Below, piece after piece: positions 26,774 through 35,607 of a stretch of DNA of 52,335 nucleotides. The translations under genes and the position numbers were made by a program. Origin of the DNA: Trichormus sp. M33_DOE_039 (GTDB lineage Bacteria; Cyanobacteriota; Cyanobacteriia; Cyanobacteriales; Nostocaceae); assembly GCA_015296085.1 (NCBI GenBank), contig DVDT01000008.1, positions 1 through 52,335 on the forward strand, read 5' to 3'. The notes below the pieces were generated by a model. It had not been told where the DNA came from and searched no databases. It saw only the letters and a list, made by a program, of their open reading frames with translations. How positions within the stretch are numbered: position 1 is the first letter of the stretch; each line of letters opens with the position of its first letter.

Positions 26774-28252
26774 TTACCACTTATATTTAATCCAGTCGTA
26801 AATCTCTACATATTCTGCGCCTGGGTAGTTCCACGAATAGTCATAGTTCATACCCTGAATAGCTAGTTGTTGAAACTCTTTATGAGACTGATACCACAAA
26901 TCAATTGCCCGATTCATTGCTGATTCTAAAGCATGATTATCGGTTTGATAGAAAACATAACCGTTGCGTTTTTCTGGTGGTAATTTCTGTTCATAGTCCC
27001 GATCAAATACTGTATTTACCAGTCCGCCAACACCACGCACAATGGGTACAGTACCGTACTTCAACCCAATCATCTGGGTTAAACCACAGGGTTCATAATT
27101 GCTGGGAACAACAATCATATCCGCCCCGGCATAAATTAGGTGAGATAATTCTTCATTGAAGCCCAGTTCTAAATGTACATCTGGGTTACTGTGCAAAAAT
27201 GCTTGTTCATGGCGGAAATGAGCGTTAATTCCTGGTTCTGTAGCCGAACCTAGCAGGACAAATTGTGCTTCTTTATTCAGGGCATGATAAATAGCATGGT
27301 GGACAAGATGCACACCTTTTTGATGATCTAATCGACCGATGTAAGCAATGATGGGTTTATCAGAGGGGCGGAGCATCAATCGCTCACGCAAAGCTTTTTT
27401 GTTATATATTTTTTGTTCAAAATCGTCGGCGGTGTAGTTATACGGTATGTAACGGTCAATTTCTGGATTCCAGAAATCGTAATCAATACCGTTCAGCACC
27501 CCTTTAAATTTATTTCGGTGCAAATACAAGGTATGACCTAAACCACAGCCCACTTCTGTATGTTCAGCTTCTAAAGCGTGGTTGGGGGAAACTGTTGTCA
27601 CTGCATTCGAGTAAACAATTCCCCCTTTCATGTAGTTCAGTGCAAAGGGGTTAAAGTTGTCTTGCAGCTTATCGTATTGAAAGTAATAGGATTCTTGATT
27701 TAAACCTGTAGCCCAGAGAGTTTTGACACCACCAATTCCTTGATGCTTAAAGTTGTGGATGGTGTAACAAACCCGTTGATGTGCCATGCCATGATATTTG
27801 TAAATTTCATACAGCATGACGGGAACTAAGCCTGTTTGCCAATCATGGCAATGAATAATATCAGGACGCTTATTACTTTGATGAAGGAATTCTAAAGCCG
27901 CTTTGCTGAAAAAGGCAAAGCGCATATCATCATCGTCACAACCGTAATAGCAACCACGATTGAAGAAATTATCTTCCGAGTGGGGTTCAATAAAGAAACA
28001 CACCCGCCCATGTACCCAACCACAATAAACGGTACAGTGAATCGCCGCGCCATACCAAGGTACCCACAAGTTTAAGTAAGCCTCGTGTAATCCCCAAATA
28101 TGGTCATAACGCATACAATCATATTTGGGTAGAATCAGTTCGACGCAATTGCCCCGAATGTCTAATTCTCGACTTAAACCGTAAACGACATCCCCTAAAC
28201 CTCCTGCTTTAATTACAGGAGCGCATTCCGAGGCAATCTGTACTATGTACAT
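26774..28252 (-). CDS. glgA: Glycogen synthase, GlgA2 type
   Basis: It elongates alpha-1,4-glucan from ADP-glucose. The GT5 N-terminal sugar-nucleotide site is at IKAGGLGDVVYGLSREL, with the family Lys at K15. IIHCHDWQTGLVP is the second landmark. The C-terminal GT domain has IAYIGRLDHQKGVHLVHHAI and the catalytic-loop sequence NYEPCGLTQMIGLKYGTVPI. The phrases LPKYDCMRYDHIWGL and FNPFALNYMKGGIVYSNAV are typical of the GlgA2 (starch-synthase III/IV-like) branch in cyanobacteria. Length is 492. A second, GlgA1-type gene lies at 35608-37029. The gene is transcribed alone; a repeat-rich 346-bp region lies upstream. Confidence 0.94.
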   Translation of the reverse strand: MYIVQIASECAPVIKAGGLGDVVYGLSRELDIRGNCVELILPKYDCMRYDHIWGLHEAYLNLWVPWYGAAIHCTVYCGWVHGRVCFFIEPHSEDNFFNRGCYYGCDDDDMRFAFFSKAALEFLHQSNKRPDIIHCHDWQTGLVPVMLYEIYKYHGMAHQRVCYTIHNFKHQGIGGVKTLWATGLNQESYYFQYDKLQDNFNPFALNYMKGGIVYSNAVTTVSPNHALEAEHTEVGCGLGHTLYLHRNKFKGVLNGIDYDFWNPEIDRYIPYNYTADDFEQKIYNKKALRERLMLRPSDKPIIAYIGRLDHQKGVHLVHHAIYHALNKEAQFVLLGSATEPGINAHFRHEQAFLHSNPDVHLELGFNEELSHLIYAGADMIVVPSNYEPCGLTQMIGLKYGTVPIVRGVGGLVNTVFDRDYEQKLPPEKRNGYVFYQTDNHALESAMNRAIDLWYQSHKEFQQLAIQGMNYDYSWNYPGAEYVEIYDWIKYKW

Positions 28253-28598
28253 TCGTAGTCCTCGCTTTACAAAAGTTTATCTTTACTATACATCTCAGTA
28301 TATGAAAGATTTACTCATTGACAAGCGAGTGTTTGAATGATAAAAAGCAATAAATTACCTAAAATATGGCTTTAGCCCCTAAATATTCAAGATTTCTTGA
28401 CTTGATGATAGTGGTAATTTGAGGAAAAACTTTAACCGCAAAGTATCGCAGCGAAAAGTTCTTCATTCAAGTAAGTGTTGCGTACTCCTCTGGAGAAGCA
28501 AGCTATGCCGTAGCGTCGCGTAGCACAGGAAAACTGATTTTCCCAGCGCAACAAATTTTTCCAGACATAAATGCAGAGGTACAAGGGGAATGTTTTAC
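28253..28598. repeat. Upstream region of glgA with dispersed palindromes
   Basis: No gene is seen in these 346 bp. Around 28480-28535 GCGTACTCCTCTGGAGAAGC, AAGCTATGCCGTAGCGTCGC and GTAGCACAGG form nested palindromes (CTCCTCTGGAGAAG; TACGGCAT-like arms). The first part matches the element at 9794-9822 between purL and purF. Confidence 0.7.
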
Positions 28599-29354
28599 CT
28601 AGATTTTCTCTTTAGCTCCTAGCATTTGTAAAAGTTTTTCTGAATTATCTAAATCACCAACTAAACGACGAATTGGGTGAGGCCAAACTTTGACGAGGGT
28701 AGGAGTTGCTGATACTTGATCGATCTCTGCTTGTTCTGGATTAGTTAAAACGTCAATTACTTTCATCGTGTAGGGGTATCCTAGCGATCGCTCTAATTGT
28801 TCATGCAGATTCTTCAGGATACGTTCTGTATTAGCACTGTGTCCAGCGACAAATAAACGCAGAACATAGGTTTTAATTTGAGTCTTTTGTACAGCCCTCG
28901 CTGGATGATCATATCTGGGGGCTGGTTCGGAAAGGTCTAAATTGATAATTAAGTCATGATCTTCCCAAATTTGGGGAAATGCCGCGCGGTAAGTTGACAA
29001 TACCATGCGATCGCACAAGCCGTCCTGCCAAGGCGCAGGTTGCCATACCAAATCACTAGTATCAAAAATCGCATTCAGTACAGCCTGATGCTTTATCACC
29101 AATGGATAAGCTTCTGCAAAGGTTTTCACTTGTTGCGTTTGCGGGTCTAACCAATGGTCAATTGTAGCTGTATAACAAGGAACAAGAAAATGAGGCGGTT
29201 CTGGTAAGTCAAGAATTTCCTGCAAAGCAGTGCATAAATGCGAGTGCCATCGACCTTGCTTATTGGGGTCGATGCAGTAAATTAAATCTCCTCCTGGCGT
29301 AAATAGGGCAATTCCCTTGAATAACTGAGGTTGAAGTAGTTTATCTGTAGTCAA
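28599..29354 (-). CDS. KaiB-domain protein with an extra N-terminal domain
   Basis: The C-terminal ~90 residues (from about 163) are a KaiB/thioredoxin-like domain: KTYVLRLFVAGHSANTERIL, YPYTMKVIDVLTNPEQAEID, then ATPTLVKVWPHPIRRLVGDL. KaiB is the clock protein that switches fold and binds KaiC; this gene is longer and is not the ~100-residue kaiB. The N-terminal ~160 residues (GIALFTPGGDLIYCIDPNKQ onward) have no domain I know, but begin like a beta-strand-rich sensor. KaiB-domain fusions in cyanobacteria include SasA, but no kinase part is present here. The gene lies 138 bp downstream of pilT on the same strand, so co-transcription is possible. Role unknown. Confidence 0.85.
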   Translation of the reverse strand: MTTDKLLQPQLFKGIALFTPGGDLIYCIDPNKQGRWHSHLCTALQEILDLPEPPHFLVPCYTATIDHWLDPQTQQVKTFAEAYPLVIKHQAVLNAIFDTSDLVWQPAPWQDGLCDRMVLSTYRAAFPQIWEDHDLIINLDLSEPAPRYDHPARAVQKTQIKTYVLRLFVAGHSANTERILKNLHEQLERSLGYPYTMKVIDVLTNPEQAEIDQVSATPTLVKVWPHPIRRLVGDLDNSEKLLQMLGAKEKI

Positions 29355-29492
29355 GTTAATTACTTATTACTAAGGACTGGGGACAAATCAATTCAAAATT
29401 CAAAATTCAAAAACTTTAAGGGCATGGAAGGGAGAGCAACTAATACCCTATCTTCCATTCCCTACACCCCCACTTCCTACTCCCTACTCACC

Positions 29493-30797
29493 TTACACTC
29501 GTCCTCGGAGGAATTGAGCCATTTCGTTAGGCGTTGGGGACATTTCTAAGGCTGTTTCTTCAGTGATGCGACCTTCTTGATAGAGGTTGAGCAACGACTG
29601 GTTCATAGTAATCATACCGTCAAAACCAGCTTGCTTCATCAATTCGGTAATTTCATCATACTTACCATCTTTAATCCATTCCTTGACTGCCTCTGTATTA
29701 ATCAGGATATCGTGGAAAGCCGCCCGTTTACCGTCAGTCGTTCGGCACAAACCTTGGGCAATGACTGCCACTAAAGATTCCGCCAGTGCTACCCGCATGG
29801 CATCTTGTTCTTCTCCTGAGTAGAGGTTTAAAATCCGTTCAATAGTTTTTACTGCACTGTTAGTGTGCAGAGTTCCCATAACTAAGTGACCAGTCTGAGC
29901 CGCTTTTAAAGCTGTGTTGACGGTTTCTTTATCCCTCATTTCACCCACCAGAATCAAATCTGGATCTTCCCGCAAAGCTGCTTTTAAGGCGTTGTCAAAT
30001 TTCCGGGTGTGCATCCCTACTTCCCGTTGTTTAACCAAAGACTTACGGCTTTGATGCACAAATTCTACTGGATCTTCAATAGTGATAATGTGTTTGGACA
30101 TTTCTCGATTGATGTAATCAATCATTGCCGCCATTGTTGTGGATTTACCCGAACCAGTAGGCCCTGTCACCAAAATCAAGCCTTTGTGATAGTGACAAAT
30201 ATCTCGAAATATAGGGGGTAATCTCAATTGATCAATAGACAAGATTTTTAAAGGAATCAACCGCAGCACCATTGCATAGCCTTTGAGAGAGTCAAAGACG
30301 TTAATCCGCACGCGGGCAAATTCATACTGAGTAGCACCATCAAATTCCAAATGTTCTTGGAATCTTTGAATTTCTGCCTCAGTCATAATCTCCTGTAACC
30401 AACTCATAAAAGCTGATTTGTCTGTTTCTGGATAATCGGTAGGGTTAATCTCTCCTCGGTTACGGAAACGAGGCACTTCGCCGATACCCAAGTGAATATC
30501 TGAATAACCATTATCAAAAGCTTCCTTAATAATCTCAGCTAAAGTTATCCCCGAACTATTAGCACTGGCAGCAGGCATTGGTGGCGGCATTCCAGGACGA
30601 TGTGCCGCAGCAGGTACAGGTGGTGGTGGTGGTACAGCTTGCCCAGCACTTCTATTAACTGATGACATATCCAATGTTTGTGTATATTGGCGTTGCGTCA
30701 TCACATTTGGTGGTGGTGGTGGCGGTAATGGTGGTGTTGGTGGCACATTGCGGACAGTCACAGAATTGGGATTTGAAGGGTGGGTTGAGTCTGTCAT
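29493..30797 (-). CDS. pilT: Type IV pilus retraction ATPase PilT
   Basis: A secretion-superfamily ATPase that depolymerises type IV pili and drives twitching motility. A Pro-rich, low-complexity leader (~residues 15-75: several PPPPPP runs) precedes the core. SDIHLGIGEVPRFRNRGEI marks the N-terminal domain. The Walker A loop is VTGPTGSGKSTTMAAMIDYI, the Asp box is ITIEDPVEFVH, Walker B is DPDLILVGEMRD, and the His box is GHLVMGTLHTNSA. The C-terminal AIRNLIRE motif of classical PilT is not seen. With no pilB or pilC neighbour, this looks like an additional, PilT2-like copy. KaiB-domain gene follows downstream. Confidence 0.93.
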   Translation of the reverse strand: MTDSTHPSNPNSVTVRNVPPTPPLPPPPPPNVMTQRQYTQTLDMSSVNRSAGQAVPPPPPVPAAAHRPGMPPPMPAASANSSGITLAEIIKEAFDNGYSDIHLGIGEVPRFRNRGEINPTDYPETDKSAFMSWLQEIMTEAEIQRFQEHLEFDGATQYEFARVRINVFDSLKGYAMVLRLIPLKILSIDQLRLPPIFRDICHYHKGLILVTGPTGSGKSTTMAAMIDYINREMSKHIITIEDPVEFVHQSRKSLVKQREVGMHTRKFDNALKAALREDPDLILVGEMRDKETVNTALKAAQTGHLVMGTLHTNSAVKTIERILNLYSGEEQDAMRVALAESLVAVIAQGLCRTTDGKRAAFHDILINTEAVKEWIKDGKYDEITELMKQAGFDGMITMNQSLLNLYQEGRITEETALEMSPTPNEMAQFLRGRV

Positions 30798-31499
30798 ATA
30801 TCTTTAAAATTTCACAGTGAAATTGTGAATAAGCAAAAAGACTGGTCTGAATCTTCTGAACGACTGAGGAATGGGAATTTTAGGTGTTTGTCTAATGTGA
30901 GAAGTATCAGTAACATTTCGTTACATAGTGTTGATTGATGTTGTATAGTTTGTGACTCTAAAATAGGAAGAAAAATTTCAGACTATACATAAACTGGTTT
31001 AATCTAAGAGTTTCGCAAAAAACCTCAGTAAATATATTGTTAATTTGCAGTATTTTTTAATGCGGTGATTTTTTATCGCTGGGACAACGACTTCTTAAAT
31101 GAGAGAACTTTGTCGATGCTGACCGTAACTGACTAGCAGTTAACAGCAAAATCATCTGTAGATATTTTGTTGAGGCGTGTTGGAGAATTATGAGAAACAT
31201 ACTGATTTTGCATAAGAAATGTTAAGCAAAATCGAACTCAAAAGTCGAGGATAAACTTTTTGGTCAAATGATTTTTGGCTGCTATTCCTTAAGACAGATA
31301 TCAACAGCTAGATTTATCGTGAAATGTGAACTCAACTTTACATTCATAATTACAAAAAATTAATTGTAAAGTTTAATAAATAAACGCTCATTTTCTCAGA
31401 TGAGTTTTATATACTGAAACTTCATTGAATCATTCAGTTGCTTGCGAAAGCGAGATATTACTGAAATTAAATCTTGCTGTGTACTTAGGAGGAAAAGTC
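30798..31499. other. Long divergent intergenic region
   Basis: 702 bp between pilT (leftward) and a small membrane-protein gene (rightward). It is AT-rich, without a supported ORF, RNA gene or obvious operator. A GGAG-ATG pair at about 31182-31191 opens only ten codons. The length suggests extended regulatory sequence for the two promoters. Confidence 0.5.
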
Positions 31500-31877
31500 A
31501 TGGTTTTGGCTCAGAGTTCTAATCTCGAAAAGACCTACTCCTTGTTAATGATTAAAAGTTTTTTGATATGGACTTTTACATTGGCAGTATGCTTGTTGGT
31601 TGTCGGATTTCCATTAGTTGTATTGATGGCTACGGTCGGATGTTTGTTGTCGATTGTCCTGCAATCTGTAATGCCTGTTAGTGCGGTGTTACTTGTAGCA
31701 GGTGGTTTGATTATGTTCAATGTGATGGCAGTTTTAATTGCTGCTGGTGTATTGACCATGAAGGGCGTACATCCAAAAGAAATTCAATGGTTAAGCTGGT
31801 TGCATGGAGGAGAAGCAGAGCAGATGCAGACAACTGTGTATGCCGCTTGCCCACTAACTTGCGACATCAAACTCTAG
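31500..31877 (+). CDS. Small membrane protein
   Basis: A 125-residue protein that I do not recognise. ATG 31500 is preceded by AGGAGG (31487-31492), an ideal ribosome site, so the frame's opening at 31425 is not the start. Two long hydrophobic helices (FLIWTFTLAVCLLVVGFPLV through VLQSVMP, and AVLLVAGGLIMFNVMAVLIA onward) mark an inner-membrane protein with short polar ends (MVLAQSSNLEKTYSL; HPKEIQWLSWLHGG). A terminator follows immediately. The layout shows a separate small transcription unit; the long upstream region suggests regulation. Confidence 0.8.
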   Translation: MVLAQSSNLEKTYSLLMIKSFLIWTFTLAVCLLVVGFPLVVLMATVGCLLSIVLQSVMPVSAVLLVAGGLIMFNVMAVLIAAGVLTMKGVHPKEIQWLSWLHGGEAEQMQTTVYAACPLTCDIKL

Positions 31878-31908
31878 TCATTACGAAAAATTCGACAAAA
31901 AGCATCTG

Positions 31909-31930
31909 CCCGGTTCAGCCGGGTTTTTTC
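31909..31930 (+). terminator. Rho-independent terminator of the small membrane-protein gene
   Basis: CCCGG, loop TTCAG, CCGGG followed by TTTTTTC. It lies 32 bases past the stop codon. Confidence 0.9.
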
Positions 31931-32003
31931 GTTTTTGGGAAGAATTATGAGTGTAAGTGTAGGGGTTGGAAAGGAGACAAGATAGATTATATTTTCTAAG
32001 CCT

Positions 32004-32056
32004 ACTAACTATTGACTAATAACTATTGACTAATAACTATTGACTGATGACTAATC
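32004..32056 (+). repeat. 14-bp tandem repeat at the wecB start
   Basis: Three TAACTATTGACTAA-type units run into ATTGACTGATGACTAATC. The third unit includes the wecB start codon, so the first codons (M-T-N) are repeat-derived. Related TTAGTCA/TAGTCAA heptamers occur at 25111-25135 and 7553-7575. Confidence 0.85.
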
Positions 32057-33165
32057 AAAAACGCGTTTGCATTATCTTGGGAACACGTCCAGAGGCTATT
32101 AAGCTGGCTCCGGTAATTCAGGTTTTTCAACAAGCACCGGACTTTGATTTGCAGGTGATTTTAACTGGACAGCATCGGGAGATGGTTGAGCAGGTGATGC
32201 TGTTGTTCAACCTGAAGGCAAATTATGATTTGGAGATTATGCAGCCGCAGCAATCTTTGAGTGATATTACTTGCCGCAGTTTGAGGGGTTTAGAACGGTT
32301 ATTCTCGGAAAATAAGCCAGATTTAGTCATAGTACAAGGTGACACTACTACGGCTTTTGCTGCGACTTTAGCCGCGTTCTATCAAAAAATCTCTGTTGGT
32401 CATGTCGAAGCTGGCTTGAGAACTGATAATTTATATAATCCTTACCCAGAAGAAGCTAATCGGCGGTTGATTTCGCAACTTACCCAGTTACACTTTGCAC
32501 CAACGGCATTAGCAGTAGAAAATTTACAACGTTCTGGGGTTTTGGGTGAAATTCATTTGACAGGAAATACAGTGATTGATGCACTGTTAAATGTGGCTGC
32601 AACTCAACCTGCGTGTAACGTACCTGGTTTAAATTGGAATTCCTACCGGACTTTGCTGGCTACTGTGCATCGTCGGGAAAATTGGGGAGAACCATTACAA
32701 GCGATCGCTCAAGGTTTTTTACAAATCTTAAATAATTTTCCTGATACGGCTTTACTGCTACCCTTACACCGCAATCCCACGGTGCGAGAACCATTGCAAG
32801 CTTTGTTGGGTGATCATCCCCGTGTGTTTTTAACAGAACCGCTAGATTATGCGGAACTAGTAGGAGCAATTGGGCGATCGCATTTTCTCTTGACTGATTC
32901 TGGTGGCTTACAAGAAGAAGCACCCAGCCTCGGAAAACCAGTATTAGTCCTCAGAGAAACCACAGAGAGACCAGAAGCTGTAGCAGCAGGTACGGCGAAA
33001 CTGGTAGGAACTGCTAGTGATAGCATTGCGGCGGCGGCTGGTGAATTACTCAGTAATACTACTGCATATGAAACAATGGCTAACGCAATTAATCCCTTTG
33101 GGGATGGTCACGCAGCCGAATATATTTTGGGGATTGTACGAAGATACTTTGGGATGGGGGATTAG
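32047..33165 (+). CDS. wecB: UDP-N-acetylglucosamine 2-epimerase
   Basis: The enzyme converts UDP-GlcNAc to UDP-ManNAc for surface polysaccharide or wall-linked glycan synthesis. The 372-residue protein has the family start RVCIILGTRPEAIKLAPVIQ, VQGDTTTAFAATLAAFYQ, VGHVEAGLRTDNLYNPYPEE, VHRRENWGEPL, LTDSGGLQEEAPSLGKPVLV and RETTERPEA. All expected catalytic acidic and histidine regions (D95-like DTTT, E in GHVEAGLRT, H in TVHRRENWG) are present. It stands alone, with the start in a tandem repeat and the stop in an STRR array (GMGD then TAG). No clear ribosome site; the ATG at 32047 fits the family N-terminus. Confidence 0.96.
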   Translation: MTNQKRVCIILGTRPEAIKLAPVIQVFQQAPDFDLQVILTGQHREMVEQVMLLFNLKANYDLEIMQPQQSLSDITCRSLRGLERLFSENKPDLVIVQGDTTTAFAATLAAFYQKISVGHVEAGLRTDNLYNPYPEEANRRLISQLTQLHFAPTALAVENLQRSGVLGEIHLTGNTVIDALLNVAATQPACNVPGLNWNSYRTLLATVHRRENWGEPLQAIAQGFLQILNNFPDTALLLPLHRNPTVREPLQALLGDHPRVFLTEPLDYAELVGAIGRSHFLLTDSGGLQEEAPSLGKPVLVLRETTERPEAVAAGTAKLVGTASDSIAAAAGELLSNTTAYETMANAINPFGDGHAAEYILGIVRRYFGMGD

Positions 33166-33250
33166 GGACTGGGGATTGGGGAGTGGGAAAAAATCTTCCT
33201 TATCTTCTCTGGTTCCCCCTACACCCTTATACCCCTGTACCCCTACACCC
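33154..33250. repeat. STRR heptamers at the wecB end
   Basis: GGGGGATTAGGGACTGGGGA, then TTGGGGAGTGGG (33154-33188) encode the wecB stop codon. A CCTACACCC-type run (CTACACCCTTATACCCCTGT, then ACCCCTACACCCC) follows to 33256, in the gap between convergent genes. Confidence 0.8.
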
Positions 33251-34078
33251 CTATCCCCGAAGTAAAGCACTGCGAGTTTCCGGGCCGACTACGCCATCGA
33301 CGCGTAAGTTGTTACTGGCTTGAAACTCCCGGACTCGCCGTGCTGTCACTGGCCCGTAATAACCTGTTGGTTCAATCCCTAACGCTTTCTGCACTTCTGA
33401 GACGGCCTCACCTTTAGAACCAAGTGTGAGAGTTACAGGGCCGCCTGTTGGGGTAGTTGGGGTACTTGGTGTAGAAGCAGTTTTAAATAAAGCACTGCGA
33501 GTTTCTGGGCCGACTATACCATCGACACGCAAATCATTATTGCTTTGAAATTCCCGGACGCGCCGCGCTGTCACTGGCCCGTAATAACCTGTGGGGTTAA
33601 TTCCTAAAACTTTCTGCACTTCTGATACAGCTTGCCCTTTAGAACCAAGACTGAGTGTGACACGTCCACCTACTCCACCGCTGTTGTTGGGTTGGTTGGG
33701 ACGAGTGGTAGACATATCACCTACCCATTTCGCAGATACATATCTATTAGCGGATAAGCGCACAAAACCATTGACGGTTTGAGCGGTTGTGATGTTTGTC
33801 CCGTTAGGTAAACAATCTACAACTTTAGAATCCATGCTGGGCTGTAGACGCACATTCAGGCAACTACCGTTAGTTCTGACATAGGCTGCTAAAGCTGATG
33901 GGGCTTGAGTAATTGCTGTCAAAAATACCATCCACCCTGCTAAAGATAACCAAGCCGAAGATTTGAGTAATTTTTGCCAATTCCAATCAAATTTGGGAAA
34001 TTCGTAGTCGATATATTCAGCCTGACCATTTGCCTCTTCGTTGGCAATAACCATAGAGGAATAAGCAATATATTCCAT
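33251..34078 (-). CDS. Membrane-anchored peptidoglycan-binding protein, two PG-binding repeats
   Basis: A cytoplasmic leader of ~40 residues is followed by one membrane span (LSLAGWMVFLTAITQAPSAL). An SH3-like region comes next (CLNVRLQPSMDSKVVDCLPN). Two PG_binding_1 domains then lie at about 140-199 and 215-273, almost identical in sequence (LGSKGQAVSEVQKVLGINPT versus LGSKGEAVSEVQKALGIEPT; both have GYYGPVTARRVREFQ). They are joined by a short Thr/Pro linker. The protein should bind the wall without cutting it, as no catalytic domain is present. It lies near the M23 peptidase gene on the same strand, 294 bp downstream of it. Confidence 0.88.
   Translation of the reverse strand: MEYIAYSSMVIANEEANGQAEYIDYEFPKFDWNWQKLLKSSAWLSLAGWMVFLTAITQAPSALAAYVRTNGSCLNVRLQPSMDSKVVDCLPNGTNITTAQTVNGFVRLSANRYVSAKWVGDMSTTRPNQPNNSGGVGGRVTLSLGSKGQAVSEVQKVLGINPTGYYGPVTARRVREFQSNNDLRVDGIVGPETRSALFKTASTPSTPTTPTGGPVTLTLGSKGEAVSEVQKALGIEPTGYYGPVTARRVREFQASNNLRVDGVVGPETRSALLRG
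33260..33661 (-). repeat. Duplicated PG-binding module (two copies)
   Basis: Two ~177-bp coding copies, 33482-33661 and 33260-33436, are very similar at DNA level as well as protein level, e.g. CACTGGCCCGTAATAACCTG in both. This points to a recent duplication or gene conversion. Confidence 0.85.
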
Positions 34079-34217
34079 TGGTGAACACCTTATATTTGTT
34101 AATTGACTAAAAGCTTACGGACAATATTTTATTTTGTGTAAATTTAACTACTTTATATCATAAAGCTTTTTGTTGTTGGCAAGGTCAGAAGCTCGGAAAA
34201 TTTATAAAAATTGTTGC

Positions 34218-34246
34218 AAAAAGAACTGACGCGATCGCATCAGTTC
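34218..34246 (-). terminator. Terminator of the M23 peptidase gene
   Basis: GAACTGACGCGATCGCATCAGTTC (a 24-bp palindrome built around a GCGATCGC octamer) is followed on the minus strand by TTTTTG. It is 126 bases beyond the M23 gene stop; flanking T on the other strand makes it potentially two-way. Confidence 0.8.
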
Positions 34247-34371
34247 TTTTGAATCATAATCAAGCAACTCTCTACGTTAGGAACTTTGATGCTCAAACTT
34301 TTCCAGGTTAATTAAATTGACACAAAAGTCATAAAATCTTAATTTTTGCTCATTATAAATAACTAGTTTTT

Positions 34372-35301
34372 TCATTTATGAGAAGTATAAAAAGCGTCGG
34401 CACGAATTTGACTGCCATTACGCCAAACTTCTACTTTATCAGCACTGACCAAGTAAGAGTAACTACCATTATCTGCCTGATATTTATTTTGACCAATATT
34501 CCAGGCAGGGATCTTGATTGGTTGATTGAGGTCTTGTTTTAATTGACCAATATAAAACAACTGACCCTTTTCTTGGCATACTGTGACGAATGTATTCTTG
34601 GTTTCACCTCTGAAAACTGCGACACCATCGCATCCTGTATTAGTCATGGGTGCAAGAGCCACGGGAATTGATATAGCTTGAGAAGGTGATACGGCTTGCA
34701 TGAATTGATGTGTGGCGATTGGTTTAGGTTTATTAGTTTGGTAGCCACCAGCCGCAGATATCTGAGATGGGGGGGTATTGCTGGCAATGGATGATGCTAA
34801 TAAACGCTGAGGATCAGTTGCAAATTTACCATTGGGATAAATTTCAAAATGTAAATGAGATCCGCTGCTATTACCTGTAGATCCCATTTCTGCGATGATT
34901 TGCCCTTGTTGAACCTCTTGACCTTTACTGATTAATAAACGACTGTTGTGACCATACACTGTCACACTTCCATCAAGATGTTTGATTTCTATCGCATTGC
35001 CTAATCCCCATTCATCCCAACCAGCTTTGATGACTGTTCCCGCCGCCGCCGCCATAATTGGTGTTCCAGATGGCCCAGCAATATCAATTCCTTCGTGCTT
35101 ATACTTGCGGAAGCCTTGAGAAACATATCCTGTGGTCGGCCAAATAAATTTGGTAGTTGAAAGCGTTGGTTGTTGGATAGCGACTTGAGTAAAGGCAGTA
35201 GTATTGCTGACAAGTACAGCACTCAATGAAATTAGTCCCGTCAAGGCATAAGTATGCCTACGGAGAATAGTATTTTTTCTCACAAGTTTTAATCCTTGCA
35301 A
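34372..35301 (-). CDS. M23 (LytM-type) peptidoglycan endopeptidase
   Basis: A secreted zinc peptidase of 309 residues that probably cuts cross-bridges in the wall or acts as an EnvC/NlpD-like activator. After a signal region (ALTGLISLSAVLVSNTTAFT), the LytM domain spans about 55-160: GFRKYKHEGIDIAGPSGTPI (H...D zinc ligands), GTVIKAGWDEWGLGNAIEIK, VYGHNSRLL and GNSSGSHLHFEIYPNG (HxH ligand). All zinc ligands are present, so it should be active. The C-terminal ~140 residues are not recognisable. It lies upstream of the PG-binding protein gene on the same strand, with a terminator between them. Confidence 0.93.
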   Translation of the reverse strand: MQGLKLVRKNTILRRHTYALTGLISLSAVLVSNTTAFTQVAIQQPTLSTTKFIWPTTGYVSQGFRKYKHEGIDIAGPSGTPIMAAAAGTVIKAGWDEWGLGNAIEIKHLDGSVTVYGHNSRLLISKGQEVQQGQIIAEMGSTGNSSGSHLHFEIYPNGKFATDPQRLLASSIASNTPPSQISAAGGYQTNKPKPIATHQFMQAVSPSQAISIPVALAPMTNTGCDGVAVFRGETKNTFVTVCQEKGQLFYIGQLKQDLNQPIKIPAWNIGQNKYQADNGSYSYLVSADKVEVWRNGSQIRADAFYTSHK

Positions 35302-35520
35302 ATATAGCTTAGATAGTCTGTATATATTCGTCTGTTCAAGATAGCACTGGAAATATCAGGAAAAAATCCGTAAAATTTATTACTTTCGTGGATGCCGCAC
35401 ATTACATAGACGTAGATGTTGTGGAGAAAGTGTCAGGCGGCAATATTTTGTGCAAAGATAGCGAAAAATTGTGATGAGAATGGGGTTATGGGGCATGGAA
35501 CATTGCGAGTAGGAATAGCA

Positions 35521-35549
35521 TTAGAGACGCTGCAATGCAACGTCTCTAA
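35521..35549 (-). terminator. Hairpin downstream of the glgA (GlgA1 type) gene
   Basis: TTAGAGACG, then CTGCAATGCAA, then CGTCTCTAA form a 9-bp stem 58 bases beyond the gene's stop. GAGACGttGCAATGCAACGTCTC-type palindromes are widely dispersed in cyanobacteria, so this may be a repeat that also terminates. Confidence 0.7.
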
Positions 35550-35607
35550 TTGATTGTGGTATTTTGTGTTTTTACTGTTTCCTAGTCGCTGTTGCTTGTG
35601 ACTTACA

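Noticed and set aside
31190-31225. Mini-ORF with GGAG in the pilT upstream region
   Set aside because: It has only ten codons and no further support.
31425-31499. Upstream start for the small membrane protein
   Set aside because: A perfect AGGAGG marks ATG 31500 as the start.
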